Positions 57,597 to 64,000 of a stretch of DNA of 64,000 nucleotides are shown piece by piece. The notes beneath the pieces are model-generated. The model had not been told where the DNA came from, made no database searches, and saw only the letters and a list, made by a program, of their open reading frames with translations. The stretch covers positions 1 through 64,000 of the forward strand of contig NZ_JAHCVK010000008.1 of NCBI RefSeq assembly GCF_018476905.1, given 5' to 3'. The stretch comes from Geomobilimonas luticola (GTDB lineage: Bacteria; Desulfobacterota; Desulfuromonadia; Geobacterales; Geobacteraceae). Numbering within the stretch: the stretch's first letter is position 1; the number at the start of each line of letters is the position of its first letter. The translations under genes were made by a program, and so were the position numbers.

Positions 57597-57652
57597 GCCG
57601 GGACCCGTAATTCGTAAACCACCTAATCCCTAAGTCCCTGATCCCTGAACAT
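57597..57652. repeat. short pyrimidine-rich intergenic repeat
   Basis: Near-tandem ATCCCTAAGTCCCTGATCCCTG-like units (each about 10 bp) after gmk; loosely related to the GGGACC-type repeats. Confidence 0.35.
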
Positions 57653-58253
57653 CAAACAACTCCGACACCGCCTCCAGCACCCGGGAGGTCCGGCACCGCT
57701 CCGCCAGCAGGACCGACTTGAACTCCTCCACGGCCGTGCTGAACACATCGTTGACGATGATATAATCGTACCAGCGGGATTCGCGTATCTCCGCAGCCGC
57801 CCCCTGCAGGCGTCGCGCGATGACCTCCTCGCTGTCCGCATTGCGGCAGTCGAGGCGGCGGCGCAGTTCGTTGTAGCTGGGGGGGAGAATGAAGATGAAA
57901 ACACCACCCCGGAAGCGCTCTTTCAGCTGCCGGGCACCCTGGCAGTCGATGTCGAGTATGACGTCTACGCCGTTCCGGCGATACTCCTCCAAGGTCTTGA
58001 TGGCAGTGCCGTACAGGTTGCCGTGCACTTCGGCCCACTCGGCAAATTCCCCCTCCGCCACCATCCTCCGGAACTCCCCGGTGGAGACGAAAAAGTAGTC
58101 GGTCCCGTGGACCTCGCCGGGGCGCGGGGAGCGCGTCGTGTAGCTGACAGAATGCCGCAGGTTCGGGAAAATGTCAATGACTTCCTTGCACAGCGTGGTT
58201 TTGCCGGCGCCCGACGGTGCCGAAATGATGTAGAGCACGCCTTCACGTTTCAT
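57630..58253 (-). CDS. gmk: guanylate kinase
   Basis: 207 residues. P-loop SAPSGAGKTTL, the GMP-binding segment SYTTRSPRPGEVHGTDYFFV, and LDIDCQGA. Phosphorylates GMP to GDP, downstream of GuaB and GuaA in guanine nucleotide synthesis. Between yicC and rpoZ, on the same strand. Confidence 0.96.
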   Translation of the reverse strand: MKREGVLYIISAPSGAGKTTLCKEVIDIFPNLRHSVSYTTRSPRPGEVHGTDYFFVSTGEFRRMVAEGEFAEWAEVHGNLYGTAIKTLEEYRRNGVDVILDIDCQGARQLKERFRGGVFIFILPPSYNELRRRLDCRNADSEEVIARRLQGAAAEIRESRWYDYIIVNDVFSTAVEEFKSVLLAERCRTSRVLEAVSELFDVQGSGT

Positions 58254-58258
58254 GGTAA

Positions 58259-58331
58259 CCCCAGTGACCGGGGACCAGGGAACCGGGACCAGTATGAATC
58301 TTTACCGGCACCCGTTTCCCGTTTCCCGTTT
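58259..58331. repeat. GGGACC-type repeats plus tandem CCCGTTT
   Basis: ACCGGGGACCAGGGAACCGG units at 58266-58290 and three exact tandem CCCGTTT heptamers at 58311-58331, in the gap between yicC and gmk. Confidence 0.55.
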
Positions 58332-59210
58332 TTACTCGATATTCTGCACCTGTTCCCGTATCTTTTCCAGCTCAGCCTTCAATTCCACCACCAGCGGGGT
58401 TATCTCAACATCCCCCCCCTTTGACCCGATGGTGTTCACCTCCCGGTTCATCTCCTGGAGGAGAAAGTCCAGCTTGCGTCCCACCGGCTCCGCCAGCTGC
58501 AACGCCCGGTCGAACTGCTGCAGGTGGCTGTCGAAGCGCACCAGTTCCTCCGTGACATCACTCCGGTCGGCCATGATGGCAATTTCCTGGGCAAGCCGCC
58601 CCTCGTCGAGGGGGGTATCGGCCAGGAGCTGGGCCACCCGCTCCTTCAGCCGCGCCGCGCTATCTGCTACCGCCACCGGAGCCCGTCCCCCTATCCTGGC
58701 TATAAGGGCGCCCAGGTTCTCCCGCCGGCTCCGCAGATCGGCAAGAAGCGCATCCCCTTCCCGCGACCGCATCTCCTCCAGCGCCCCGACTGCCTGTTCC
58801 ACCGCAGCCAAGAGCTCCGCCTGCAACGTTTCGGCAGAGGTCTCGCTCTCACCCGTGGTCAGCACATCCCGTTGCCCGGCAACCAGTTGCAGACTGACCG
58901 GCTCGGCCAGACCCAAGGTGTCGCGCAATTCGCCCAGCGCCTCGAAATAGGCCCGGGCCAGGGGGAGATTGATCGTCGGCCGGGCTGCTGCATCCAGCAC
59001 CCCTTCCCGCTGCACGAACACCTCGATCTTCCCCCGCTTGAGCCGTTCACCGACGCATTTCTTCACCTCGTTCTCAAAGGCCATGAGTCCCCGCGGCAGC
59101 TTGACGGATATCTCCCCGTACCGGTGATTGACCGACCGGATCTCCGCGCTTATCCGGCCGTGGGGCGCAACCACCTCCCCCTTGCCGTAACCGGTCATGC
59201 TCTTTATCAT
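58332..59210 (-). CDS. yicC: YicC-family endoribonuclease-like protein
   Basis: 292 residues. The N-terminus IKSMTGYGKGEV and the DUF1732-type C-terminus (EMNREVNTIGSKGGD...KAELEKIREQVQNIE) are diagnostic. YicC homologues have been described as RNases acting on small RNAs; the biochemical role in this group is not known. It precedes gmk, the usual neighbour. Confidence 0.92.
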   Translation of the reverse strand: MIKSMTGYGKGEVVAPHGRISAEIRSVNHRYGEISVKLPRGLMAFENEVKKCVGERLKRGKIEVFVQREGVLDAAARPTINLPLARAYFEALGELRDTLGLAEPVSLQLVAGQRDVLTTGESETSAETLQAELLAAVEQAVGALEEMRSREGDALLADLRSRRENLGALIARIGGRAPVAVADSAARLKERVAQLLADTPLDEGRLAQEIAIMADRSDVTEELVRFDSHLQQFDRALQLAEPVGRKLDFLLQEMNREVNTIGSKGGDVEITPLVVELKAELEKIREQVQNIE

Positions 59211-59223
59211 GATTCCTCCCGAC

Positions 59224-60615
59224 TCAGTATGCGTTTTTGTTGATCAGTCCCCTGAACACCGTCAGGAACATGATCTTCACGTCAAACAGCAGGTCCCAGT
59301 TTTCTATGTAATAGATATCACACTCGATACGCTTTTCGATGGAAGTATCGCCACGCCAGCCGTTGACCTGGGCCCACCCGGTAATGCCCGGCTTGACCTG
59401 GTGTTTCACCATGTATTTAGGGACATCTTCCCTGAACTGCTCCACAAAAAAAGGGCGCTCCGGTCGCGGACCGACAACGCTCATACTCCCCGTGAACACG
59501 TTGAAGAACTGGGGAAGTTCATCCAGACTGGTCTTGCGCAGAAACGAACCGAATTGCGTCTTCCGCGGGTCATTGGGGGTCGTCCAGGTGGTCGCCGCCC
59601 TGGCATCGTCGGCAACACACATGGAGCGGAACTTGAGCATGTCGAATGGGCGGTTGTTCAGACCGATACGGCTCTGGCGGAAAAACACCGGCCCCGGCGA
59701 GGTCAGCTTTATGCCGGCAGCAATGACGATCATTACCGGAGAGGTGATCAGTAAGGCAAGGGAAGAGACGGCCAGATCGAACGTCCGTTTCACAAACCTG
59801 TTAAAGGGATCATCAAGGGGTATCTTTCTGATGTTCAGAAGAGGAATGCCGTCGAATTCCTCTATCACCGGGCTGCCGGGAAGGTATTTGTTGTAGTCCG
59901 GTATGATCCGAACCCGAACCCCTGCCTTCTCGCATCCATCGACAATTCCCCCGTACTTGCCATAAGCATTGAGCGGCAGGGCAACCACCACTTCGTCAAT
60001 GGAGCGGTTCTCAAGGAGGCGCGGCAGAAGAGAGCAACATCCCATAACCGGCTTGCCAACTACCTTACCCTGCTGTTTCGATTCGTCGTCATCGAGAAAG
60101 CCTATGACATTGTAACCAAAATCACGGTGCGCGTTAACCTTGTGGGCAAACTCGACACCGACGGGCCCAGCCCCGACAATGAGCAGGTGCTTCTGGTTGT
60201 ACCCCTTTTTTCTCAGATACCGCAGGGTCTTGCGGACGAAATATCTCTCCACGAGAATCAGGCATAGGCCCGACAGTGCAAAGAGGAGCGAGACTTCCCG
60301 GGAATACTGGATATCCTTGTTGAGAAACAGAACACTGTAGATCGTCACGATCCCCATGAAATGGGCCCGTACGATCATCAGCACCTCCTTGCGGTACATG
60401 CGGCTCCGCATGGGGGAGTACACATCCATGAAATGGTACACGACCAGCAGCAGGGGGACCATCCAGAGGGCGCCCCAGTAATACACGAACCCGAATCCGG
60501 CAAAACCGGTAATGTTCAGCTTGAAGACAATGGCTCCCGTGTAGGCGACCAGAAGTGACAGGGCGTCCAGCGAGACCTGCATGATATTGAAGAGACGCTG
60601 GTGTTTTTTTATCAT
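59224..60615 (-). CDS. polyprenyl-phosphate sugar-phosphate transferase (exopolysaccharide initiating enzyme)
   Basis: 463 residues from the ATG at 60615. About five N-terminal membrane helices, a central CoA-binding/Rossmann-like domain (HLLIVGAGPVGVEFAHK), and the C-terminal bacterial sugar transferase domain (SFLRKTSLDELPQFFNV, SVVGPRPERP, PGITGWAQVNG). It is the WcaJ/WbaP type that loads a hexose phosphate onto undecaprenyl phosphate to begin a repeat unit. The sugar is often glucose but is not fixed by sequence. Confidence 0.9.
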   Translation of the reverse strand: MIKKHQRLFNIMQVSLDALSLLVAYTGAIVFKLNITGFAGFGFVYYWGALWMVPLLLVVYHFMDVYSPMRSRMYRKEVLMIVRAHFMGIVTIYSVLFLNKDIQYSREVSLLFALSGLCLILVERYFVRKTLRYLRKKGYNQKHLLIVGAGPVGVEFAHKVNAHRDFGYNVIGFLDDDESKQQGKVVGKPVMGCCSLLPRLLENRSIDEVVVALPLNAYGKYGGIVDGCEKAGVRVRIIPDYNKYLPGSPVIEEFDGIPLLNIRKIPLDDPFNRFVKRTFDLAVSSLALLITSPVMIVIAAGIKLTSPGPVFFRQSRIGLNNRPFDMLKFRSMCVADDARAATTWTTPNDPRKTQFGSFLRKTSLDELPQFFNVFTGSMSVVGPRPERPFFVEQFREDVPKYMVKHQVKPGITGWAQVNGWRGDTSIEKRIECDIYYIENWDLLFDVKIMFLTVFRGLINKNAY

Positions 60616-60635
60616 GGCTATCCCGTCGTAAACGG

Positions 60636-61544
60636 CTATCCCCAGAACAACCTGTTCAGACTCACCCTTCTTTTGAGCCAGTCGGGGAGGTATTTTTCCT
60701 GAAGACCGAGCCGGTAGCCGGCAAATTTCAGCACCGTACGGAACAAGGCAGAAGGAATATACCATGGCGCAGTGCCGAGGAGGTATTTAAATTCCGAAAC
60801 GACAAACTTTTTCCCCTCACCCTCCGCCCTGCCGAGTCCCCCCAGGAACCATTCTTCACGCCCATGGAACACACCGATATCGAAATAGCGGCGAAACTCC
60901 TCCCCCATCGAATAACTGTGCGAGTGCCGCACCTGCGCCTCGGCGCAGTAAGCAATCGTCCAGCCGGCCTGCAGCATTCTGGCGGCAACCCAGGTATCCT
61001 CGCCGAAAATGGCGTCGGACGGAAAACCGCCGGCCCCCCGTAGCGCTTCGCGCCGGTATGCTGCAAACGAATTGGAGAGGAAGGCGGTCTTTATCCCCCA
61101 GCGCGGGATGTCCGCCGTGCCCCTCATGTGGGATTCCGGCGGATAATTGAACAGGCGGGCATGGGCGGCAACAGGTGTCGCGCCTTTCGCCGGAAGCTGG
61201 CGACCGTAAGCCGCCCCGACACGGGGGTCGTCAAAGGCATCAACCAAACGTTGCAGGGAACTGGAATGGGCCAGAATTGCGTCCTGGGTCATGAAGATGA
61301 TGATATCCGCATCCGGGCAAAGATCAACAGCGAGTTGGCGGGTGGCACCGTGGTTGAACTCAGTGCGGGGAATGGTGTGGACGCGGAAACCGGCAGCGGC
61401 AAAAAGTTCCGGGGTACCGTCCGTGGAGGAGGAATCAACGAGCAGTCGCTCGAATTCAGCGAATGACTGACCGTTCAGTGCGGCAAGAAACGCCTGTGCC
61501 GTTGCGGCAGCATTGAGAGTGGGGATACAGAGGGCACATTTCAC
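60636..61544 (-). CDS. GT2 family glycosyltransferase (rhamnosyltransferase-like)
   Basis: 302 residues from a GTG at 61544, chosen because GGAG lies 8 bases upstream and the product then begins VKCALCIPTLN, the normal GT-A start; an ATG at 61565 also exists. Nucleotide-binding DSSSTDGT and IIFMTQDA (DxD-like) are present. It would add a sugar to a lipid-linked glycan on the cytoplasmic face. The GTG start overlaps the stop of the ATPase gene upstream (GTGA). Confidence 0.85.
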   Translation of the reverse strand: MKCALCIPTLNAAATAQAFLAALNGQSFAEFERLLVDSSSTDGTPELFAAAGFRVHTIPRTEFNHGATRQLAVDLCPDADIIIFMTQDAILAHSSSLQRLVDAFDDPRVGAAYGRQLPAKGATPVAAHARLFNYPPESHMRGTADIPRWGIKTAFLSNSFAAYRREALRGAGGFPSDAIFGEDTWVAARMLQAGWTIAYCAEAQVRHSHSYSMGEEFRRYFDIGVFHGREEWFLGGLGRAEGEGKKFVVSEFKYLLGTAPWYIPSALFRTVLKFAGYRLGLQEKYLPDWLKRRVSLNRLFWG

Positions 61545-62674
61545 GCCGCAAGCTCCGCCAACCATTCCGCCCCCTTCACAATAGACACCGGGCGGCGGTA
61601 TTCTTCCTGCCGCAGTTCGCGGACGAGCAGGAGGGTCTGCGCTTCAGGGAACAGCCCGGCGAACCTGATAAGGGCGGGAGTTGGACTGTTATCAGCATGC
61701 TTGCATTCAATCAGATGGCTGGGACTGCTGTTCTCGCACAGCACAAAATCAACCTCAGCACCGTCCTTGGTTCTCAGATAATGGAGCGTGGACGATTTAC
61801 CCAGGACATCCTGTTCAAACTGGATGTGCTTGAGCAACATCGCAGCGCAGGCGTTTTCCCATTTAATGCCCGCATCCCCAAGAACATAGCCTGTATCGAA
61901 GAAGTACACTTTGGGTTCTTTCAGGATTGCCCGCGCAACATTCCGGTGATACGGCCGCACCAGAAAAATAACGTACAGAGCTTCCAGAATCTCAAGGTAT
62001 CGGGCAACCGTATTCGGCGCAATCTGAAGGTCACGGGCAAGGGAAGCGACGGAAAGAGGCGAACCGACACGCCCCCTCAGTAACTCGACCAGCAGGCGCA
62101 TGACCCTGATCTCCTGAATCCGGGAAAATTCCAGCACATCCTCGCGGACCAAGTCAGTAAAGTACTGTTGCCGCCAGCGCTCTGCCTGAAGCGCCTCATC
62201 GGCAAGGAACGGCTCCGGCAGGCCGCCCCGCTCAATCAGGCGGTCAAGAGCATCGCCCGGCCTGGCATCGGTCATCTCGACCCATTCGCGTACGGAAAAT
62301 GGATGGAGGCGGGCCTGGAAATAGCGGCCCGCCAAGGATTCACCCGATTGCCGAAATGTCTCCATGCGAGCACTCCCGGTGACCAGGATAGCCTGCCCCG
62401 GCGTCCGTCCGTCGAAAACACCTTTCAGGAACAACTTCCAATCTGACATCTTGTGAATTTCGTCAAACACAAGGAGATCAGGCCGGGGACTCCACGTCTG
62501 CGCAATCAGGACCCGCCGGTCATCGACAACATCCCAGTTCAGATACTGTGGTCGTTGATAGCCTGCCATCAGCTCCTTGGCCAGAGTTGTTTTCCCAACC
62601 TGGCGCGGACCGGTCAGCAGCACCATTTTCTTTCCCAGGTCGGAATGAATAGTGTCGGAAAGGTATCGCTTCAT
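61541..62674 (-). CDS. AAA ATPase with DUF4143 C-terminal domain
   Basis: 377 residues from the ATG at 62674. Walker A TGPRQVGKTTL, Walker B LLVFDEIHK, a SVASLARDLQIAPNTVARYLEIL winged-helix-like segment and the DUF4143 C-terminus (KVYFFDTGYV, VDFVLCENS). This family is widespread and often mobile; roles are unclear, though some are thought to be toxin-like or regulatory. It lies inside a glycan cluster although it is not a glycan enzyme. The start has no Shine-Dalgarno; see the promoter feature. Confidence 0.88.
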   Translation of the reverse strand: MKRYLSDTIHSDLGKKMVLLTGPRQVGKTTLAKELMAGYQRPQYLNWDVVDDRRVLIAQTWSPRPDLLVFDEIHKMSDWKLFLKGVFDGRTPGQAILVTGSARMETFRQSGESLAGRYFQARLHPFSVREWVEMTDARPGDALDRLIERGGLPEPFLADEALQAERWRQQYFTDLVREDVLEFSRIQEIRVMRLLVELLRGRVGSPLSVASLARDLQIAPNTVARYLEILEALYVIFLVRPYHRNVARAILKEPKVYFFDTGYVLGDAGIKWENACAAMLLKHIQFEQDVLGKSSTLHYLRTKDGAEVDFVLCENSSPSHLIECKHADNSPTPALIRFAGLFPEAQTLLLVRELRQEEYRRPVSIVKGAEWLAELAA

Positions 62675-62740
62675 GACGACTATTATTCCACGCTTTGCAT
62701 AATAGTCAAGACTTTTACGCAATACCATGAATAATAGTCG
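62674..62740 (-). promoter_or_regulatory. promoter with inverted repeats overlapping the start of the AAA/DUF4143 gene
   Basis: CGACTATTATT (62677-62687) and AATAATAGTCG (62730-62740) are perfect 11-bp inverted arms, and TAATAGTC recurs at 62700-62707. Read on minus, TTGACT (62709-62704), a 16-bp spacer and AATAAT (62687-62682) form a promoter whose +1 would fall at or next to the ATG, implying a leaderless or near-leaderless mRNA. Confidence 0.55.
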
Positions 62741-62873
62741 TACTGTTTTCCTCCTATCAGAGCATTACCGCGATAGGTCGGGGGACTGCAACTCATCTAT
62801 TATTTGAGTCGGGAAGGAGTGATGAGGTGATGGGAATTCGTTGCGAAGTTAAGGGGGAGACAGAGGGCAAACA

Positions 62874-63839
62874 TCAAGAGGCTGCTTGATCAAGGGCGAG
62901 CAGGTTTGCAAGAAATCCAATGGTACGAATTGTGCCGTGTTTGAAAAACCGGTATTTAAACATTGTTTTTACACGCTCTATTTTCGACATATAAGGAAGG
63001 TGCGCATAGGACTCAACCAGCTTTATCTGACTGGGGGTCATGTGGTCCCGATAGCGATCCAGTAGGGCTTGAGCTTGCTTCATTGTTCTCAGCATTGATG
63101 CTCGAACCTCTTGAGTGCTTTGCGCTTGTGCAAGAATTCTCCTGAAACCCCACCGCTTGGCGCCGATGCTGTTCCCCCCGTGCTGGCGATATAAAACGGT
63201 CGGCTCGTCTAGATACACGATTTTGCCGAAAGTGGCAGCAACCAACGCCAGCCACCAGTCGTGCATGATGGCATCCCGGGGTATGGGAGCGGCAAGTCTG
63301 GCCAAGGGGCGGTTTATCATCACCGTGCAACCGGTCACGGCATTTTGCGGCAGCAAGCGATTCAGGGAGATACCTACCTGTGGATTGAGCTTCTGGTATT
63401 TCCAGAATGAGGGGGCGATTGGCTGCAGGTCGCGGTCAACAACGCTGAGGTCGGAGTGGACCAGCAAGGGGGTGTCCGAGCCGTACCGGTCTTCGGCCGC
63501 TGCCATGACAGAAAGGGTTTTCTCGATCTTGCCCGGGAGCCAAACGTCGTCCTGGTCGCAGAAAAGAATATAGTTTGAGTCGGCATGTCCCAGCAGATTC
63601 GTGAAATTGCCCGCCGTCCCAAGCCTGCCGCAATTATCCTCGATGATGGTTACCAGGTCCGGACAGGCAGCGCGATACTTACGCAGCATATCCAGAGTTG
63701 CATCCTCCGAGCCGTCATCGCGCAAGACCAGTCTCCCCGGCCTGCACGTTTGCGCGTTAAATGAGGAGAGTAACGCCGGTAAATATGCAGCGCCGTTACA
63801 CGTGGCCAAAAGAATGGAACATGACTCCCCTTTTGTCAT
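62874..63839 (-). CDS. GT2 family glycosyltransferase
   Basis: 321 residues from the ATG at 63839 (AGAGGG upstream). CSILLATCNGAAYLPALL and VLRDDGSEDAT are the donor-binding start of GT2 enzymes; LFCDQDDVW holds the metal-binding aspartates. Similar to rhamnosyltransferases of O-antigen or exopolysaccharide clusters. No membrane segment; it would act at the inner face of the inner membrane. Confidence 0.9.
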   Translation of the reverse strand: MTKGESCSILLATCNGAAYLPALLSSFNAQTCRPGRLVLRDDGSEDATLDMLRKYRAACPDLVTIIEDNCGRLGTAGNFTNLLGHADSNYILFCDQDDVWLPGKIEKTLSVMAAAEDRYGSDTPLLVHSDLSVVDRDLQPIAPSFWKYQKLNPQVGISLNRLLPQNAVTGCTVMINRPLARLAAPIPRDAIMHDWWLALVAATFGKIVYLDEPTVLYRQHGGNSIGAKRWGFRRILAQAQSTQEVRASMLRTMKQAQALLDRYRDHMTPSQIKLVESYAHLPYMSKIERVKTMFKYRFFKHGTIRTIGFLANLLALDQAAS

Positions 63840-63919
63840 GGAATAGGACCCTCTTATGCCACCAACCATCCCTGAAGCGGTCAAACAGCCGTTGAACGGC
63901 CAACCGGCAGCTCACTGCC

Positions 63920-64000
63920 TACAGGCTTCGGACGCGCTTTACCGCTTTATACACGCACTTTACGGCAGCTGAGATGGCCCAGAACTCACGCCTTGAGGCC
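63920..64000 (-). CDS. C-terminal fragment of a gene running off the window
   Basis: An open frame from the window edge to a TAG at 63922-63920 encodes 26 residues with a basic, helical end (SAAVKCVYKAVKRVRSL), typical of the C-terminus of a glycosyltransferase or related cytoplasmic enzyme. The 5' part lies outside, so identity is unknown and the frame could be chance. Confidence 0.4.

Overview
The window looks like chromosome from a Geobacter-like deltaproteobacterium (Desulfuromonadales/Geobacteraceae). The reasons are the multiheme c-type cytochromes, including one with 27 haem motifs, a large che-type signalling operon, a candidate sigma-54 promoter, and a GC-rich housekeeping gene order that I recall from Geobacter genomes. 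The assignment is inference from gene content; no search was run.

Layout. (1) 55-8216: an integrative element of about 8.1 kb inserted in the 3' end of tRNA-Gly(CCC), bounded by a 23-bp direct repeat. Its left, AT-rich half (0.5-4.1 kb) holds five small genes, all on + and each followed by an attC-like site, so it reads as an integron-type cassette array without an integron integrase. Two of these genes encode proteins that combine an RxxxxH HEPN-type motif with zinc-ribbon cysteines. The right half carries a promoter with repeated operator-like sites, two small genes, a 13-bp inverted repeat (possible replication origin), an HUH Rep protein, a small ORF, an excisionase-like HTH protein and a tyrosine recombinase with an unusual active site. 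(2) 8.2-16.8 kb, minus strand: tRNA-Gly, cca, a HAD phosphatase, guaA, guaB, an M42 peptidase, a DUF151 nuclease and miaB. (3) 17.1-23.0 kb, plus strand: a porin-like outer-membrane protein, a small exported protein, an octahaem cytochrome and a chemoreceptor. (4) 23.1-27.6 kb: rpsT, then holA, lptE and leuS on minus. (5) 27.7-43.0 kb: one long minus-strand signalling operon (DUF4388 regulator, CheY, CheA, ExeA-like ATPase, CheW, receiver, CheW, zinc-finger receiver, HEAT protein, CheR, CheB, GAF, CheY) that runs directly into the 27-haem cytochrome gene. (6) 43.1-54.9 kb: der, era, a radical SAM gene and rnc on minus, divergent from tmk, holB, a PSP1 gene, metG and a lipoprotein; then small minus-strand genes and rpmB. 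(7) 54.5-59.2 kb, minus: ridA, rel, rpoZ, gmk, yicC. (8) 59.2-64.0 kb, minus: polysaccharide genes (initiating sugar-phosphate transferase, two GT2 glycosyltransferases) with an AAA/DUF4143 ATPase gene inserted among them.

How the parts work together. The element has what an integrating, rolling-circle-type replicon would need (recombinase, probable directionality factor, Rep, origin candidate) and carries cassette cargo that may be defensive. The 17-20 kb porin and cytochrome genes and the 27-haem protein belong to the extracytoplasmic electron-transfer equipment. The che-type operon has every core transduction component except a receptor gene; the nearest receptor is at 20.8 kb. Its physical continuity with the 27-haem cytochrome suggests co-expression of signalling and electron-transfer functions.
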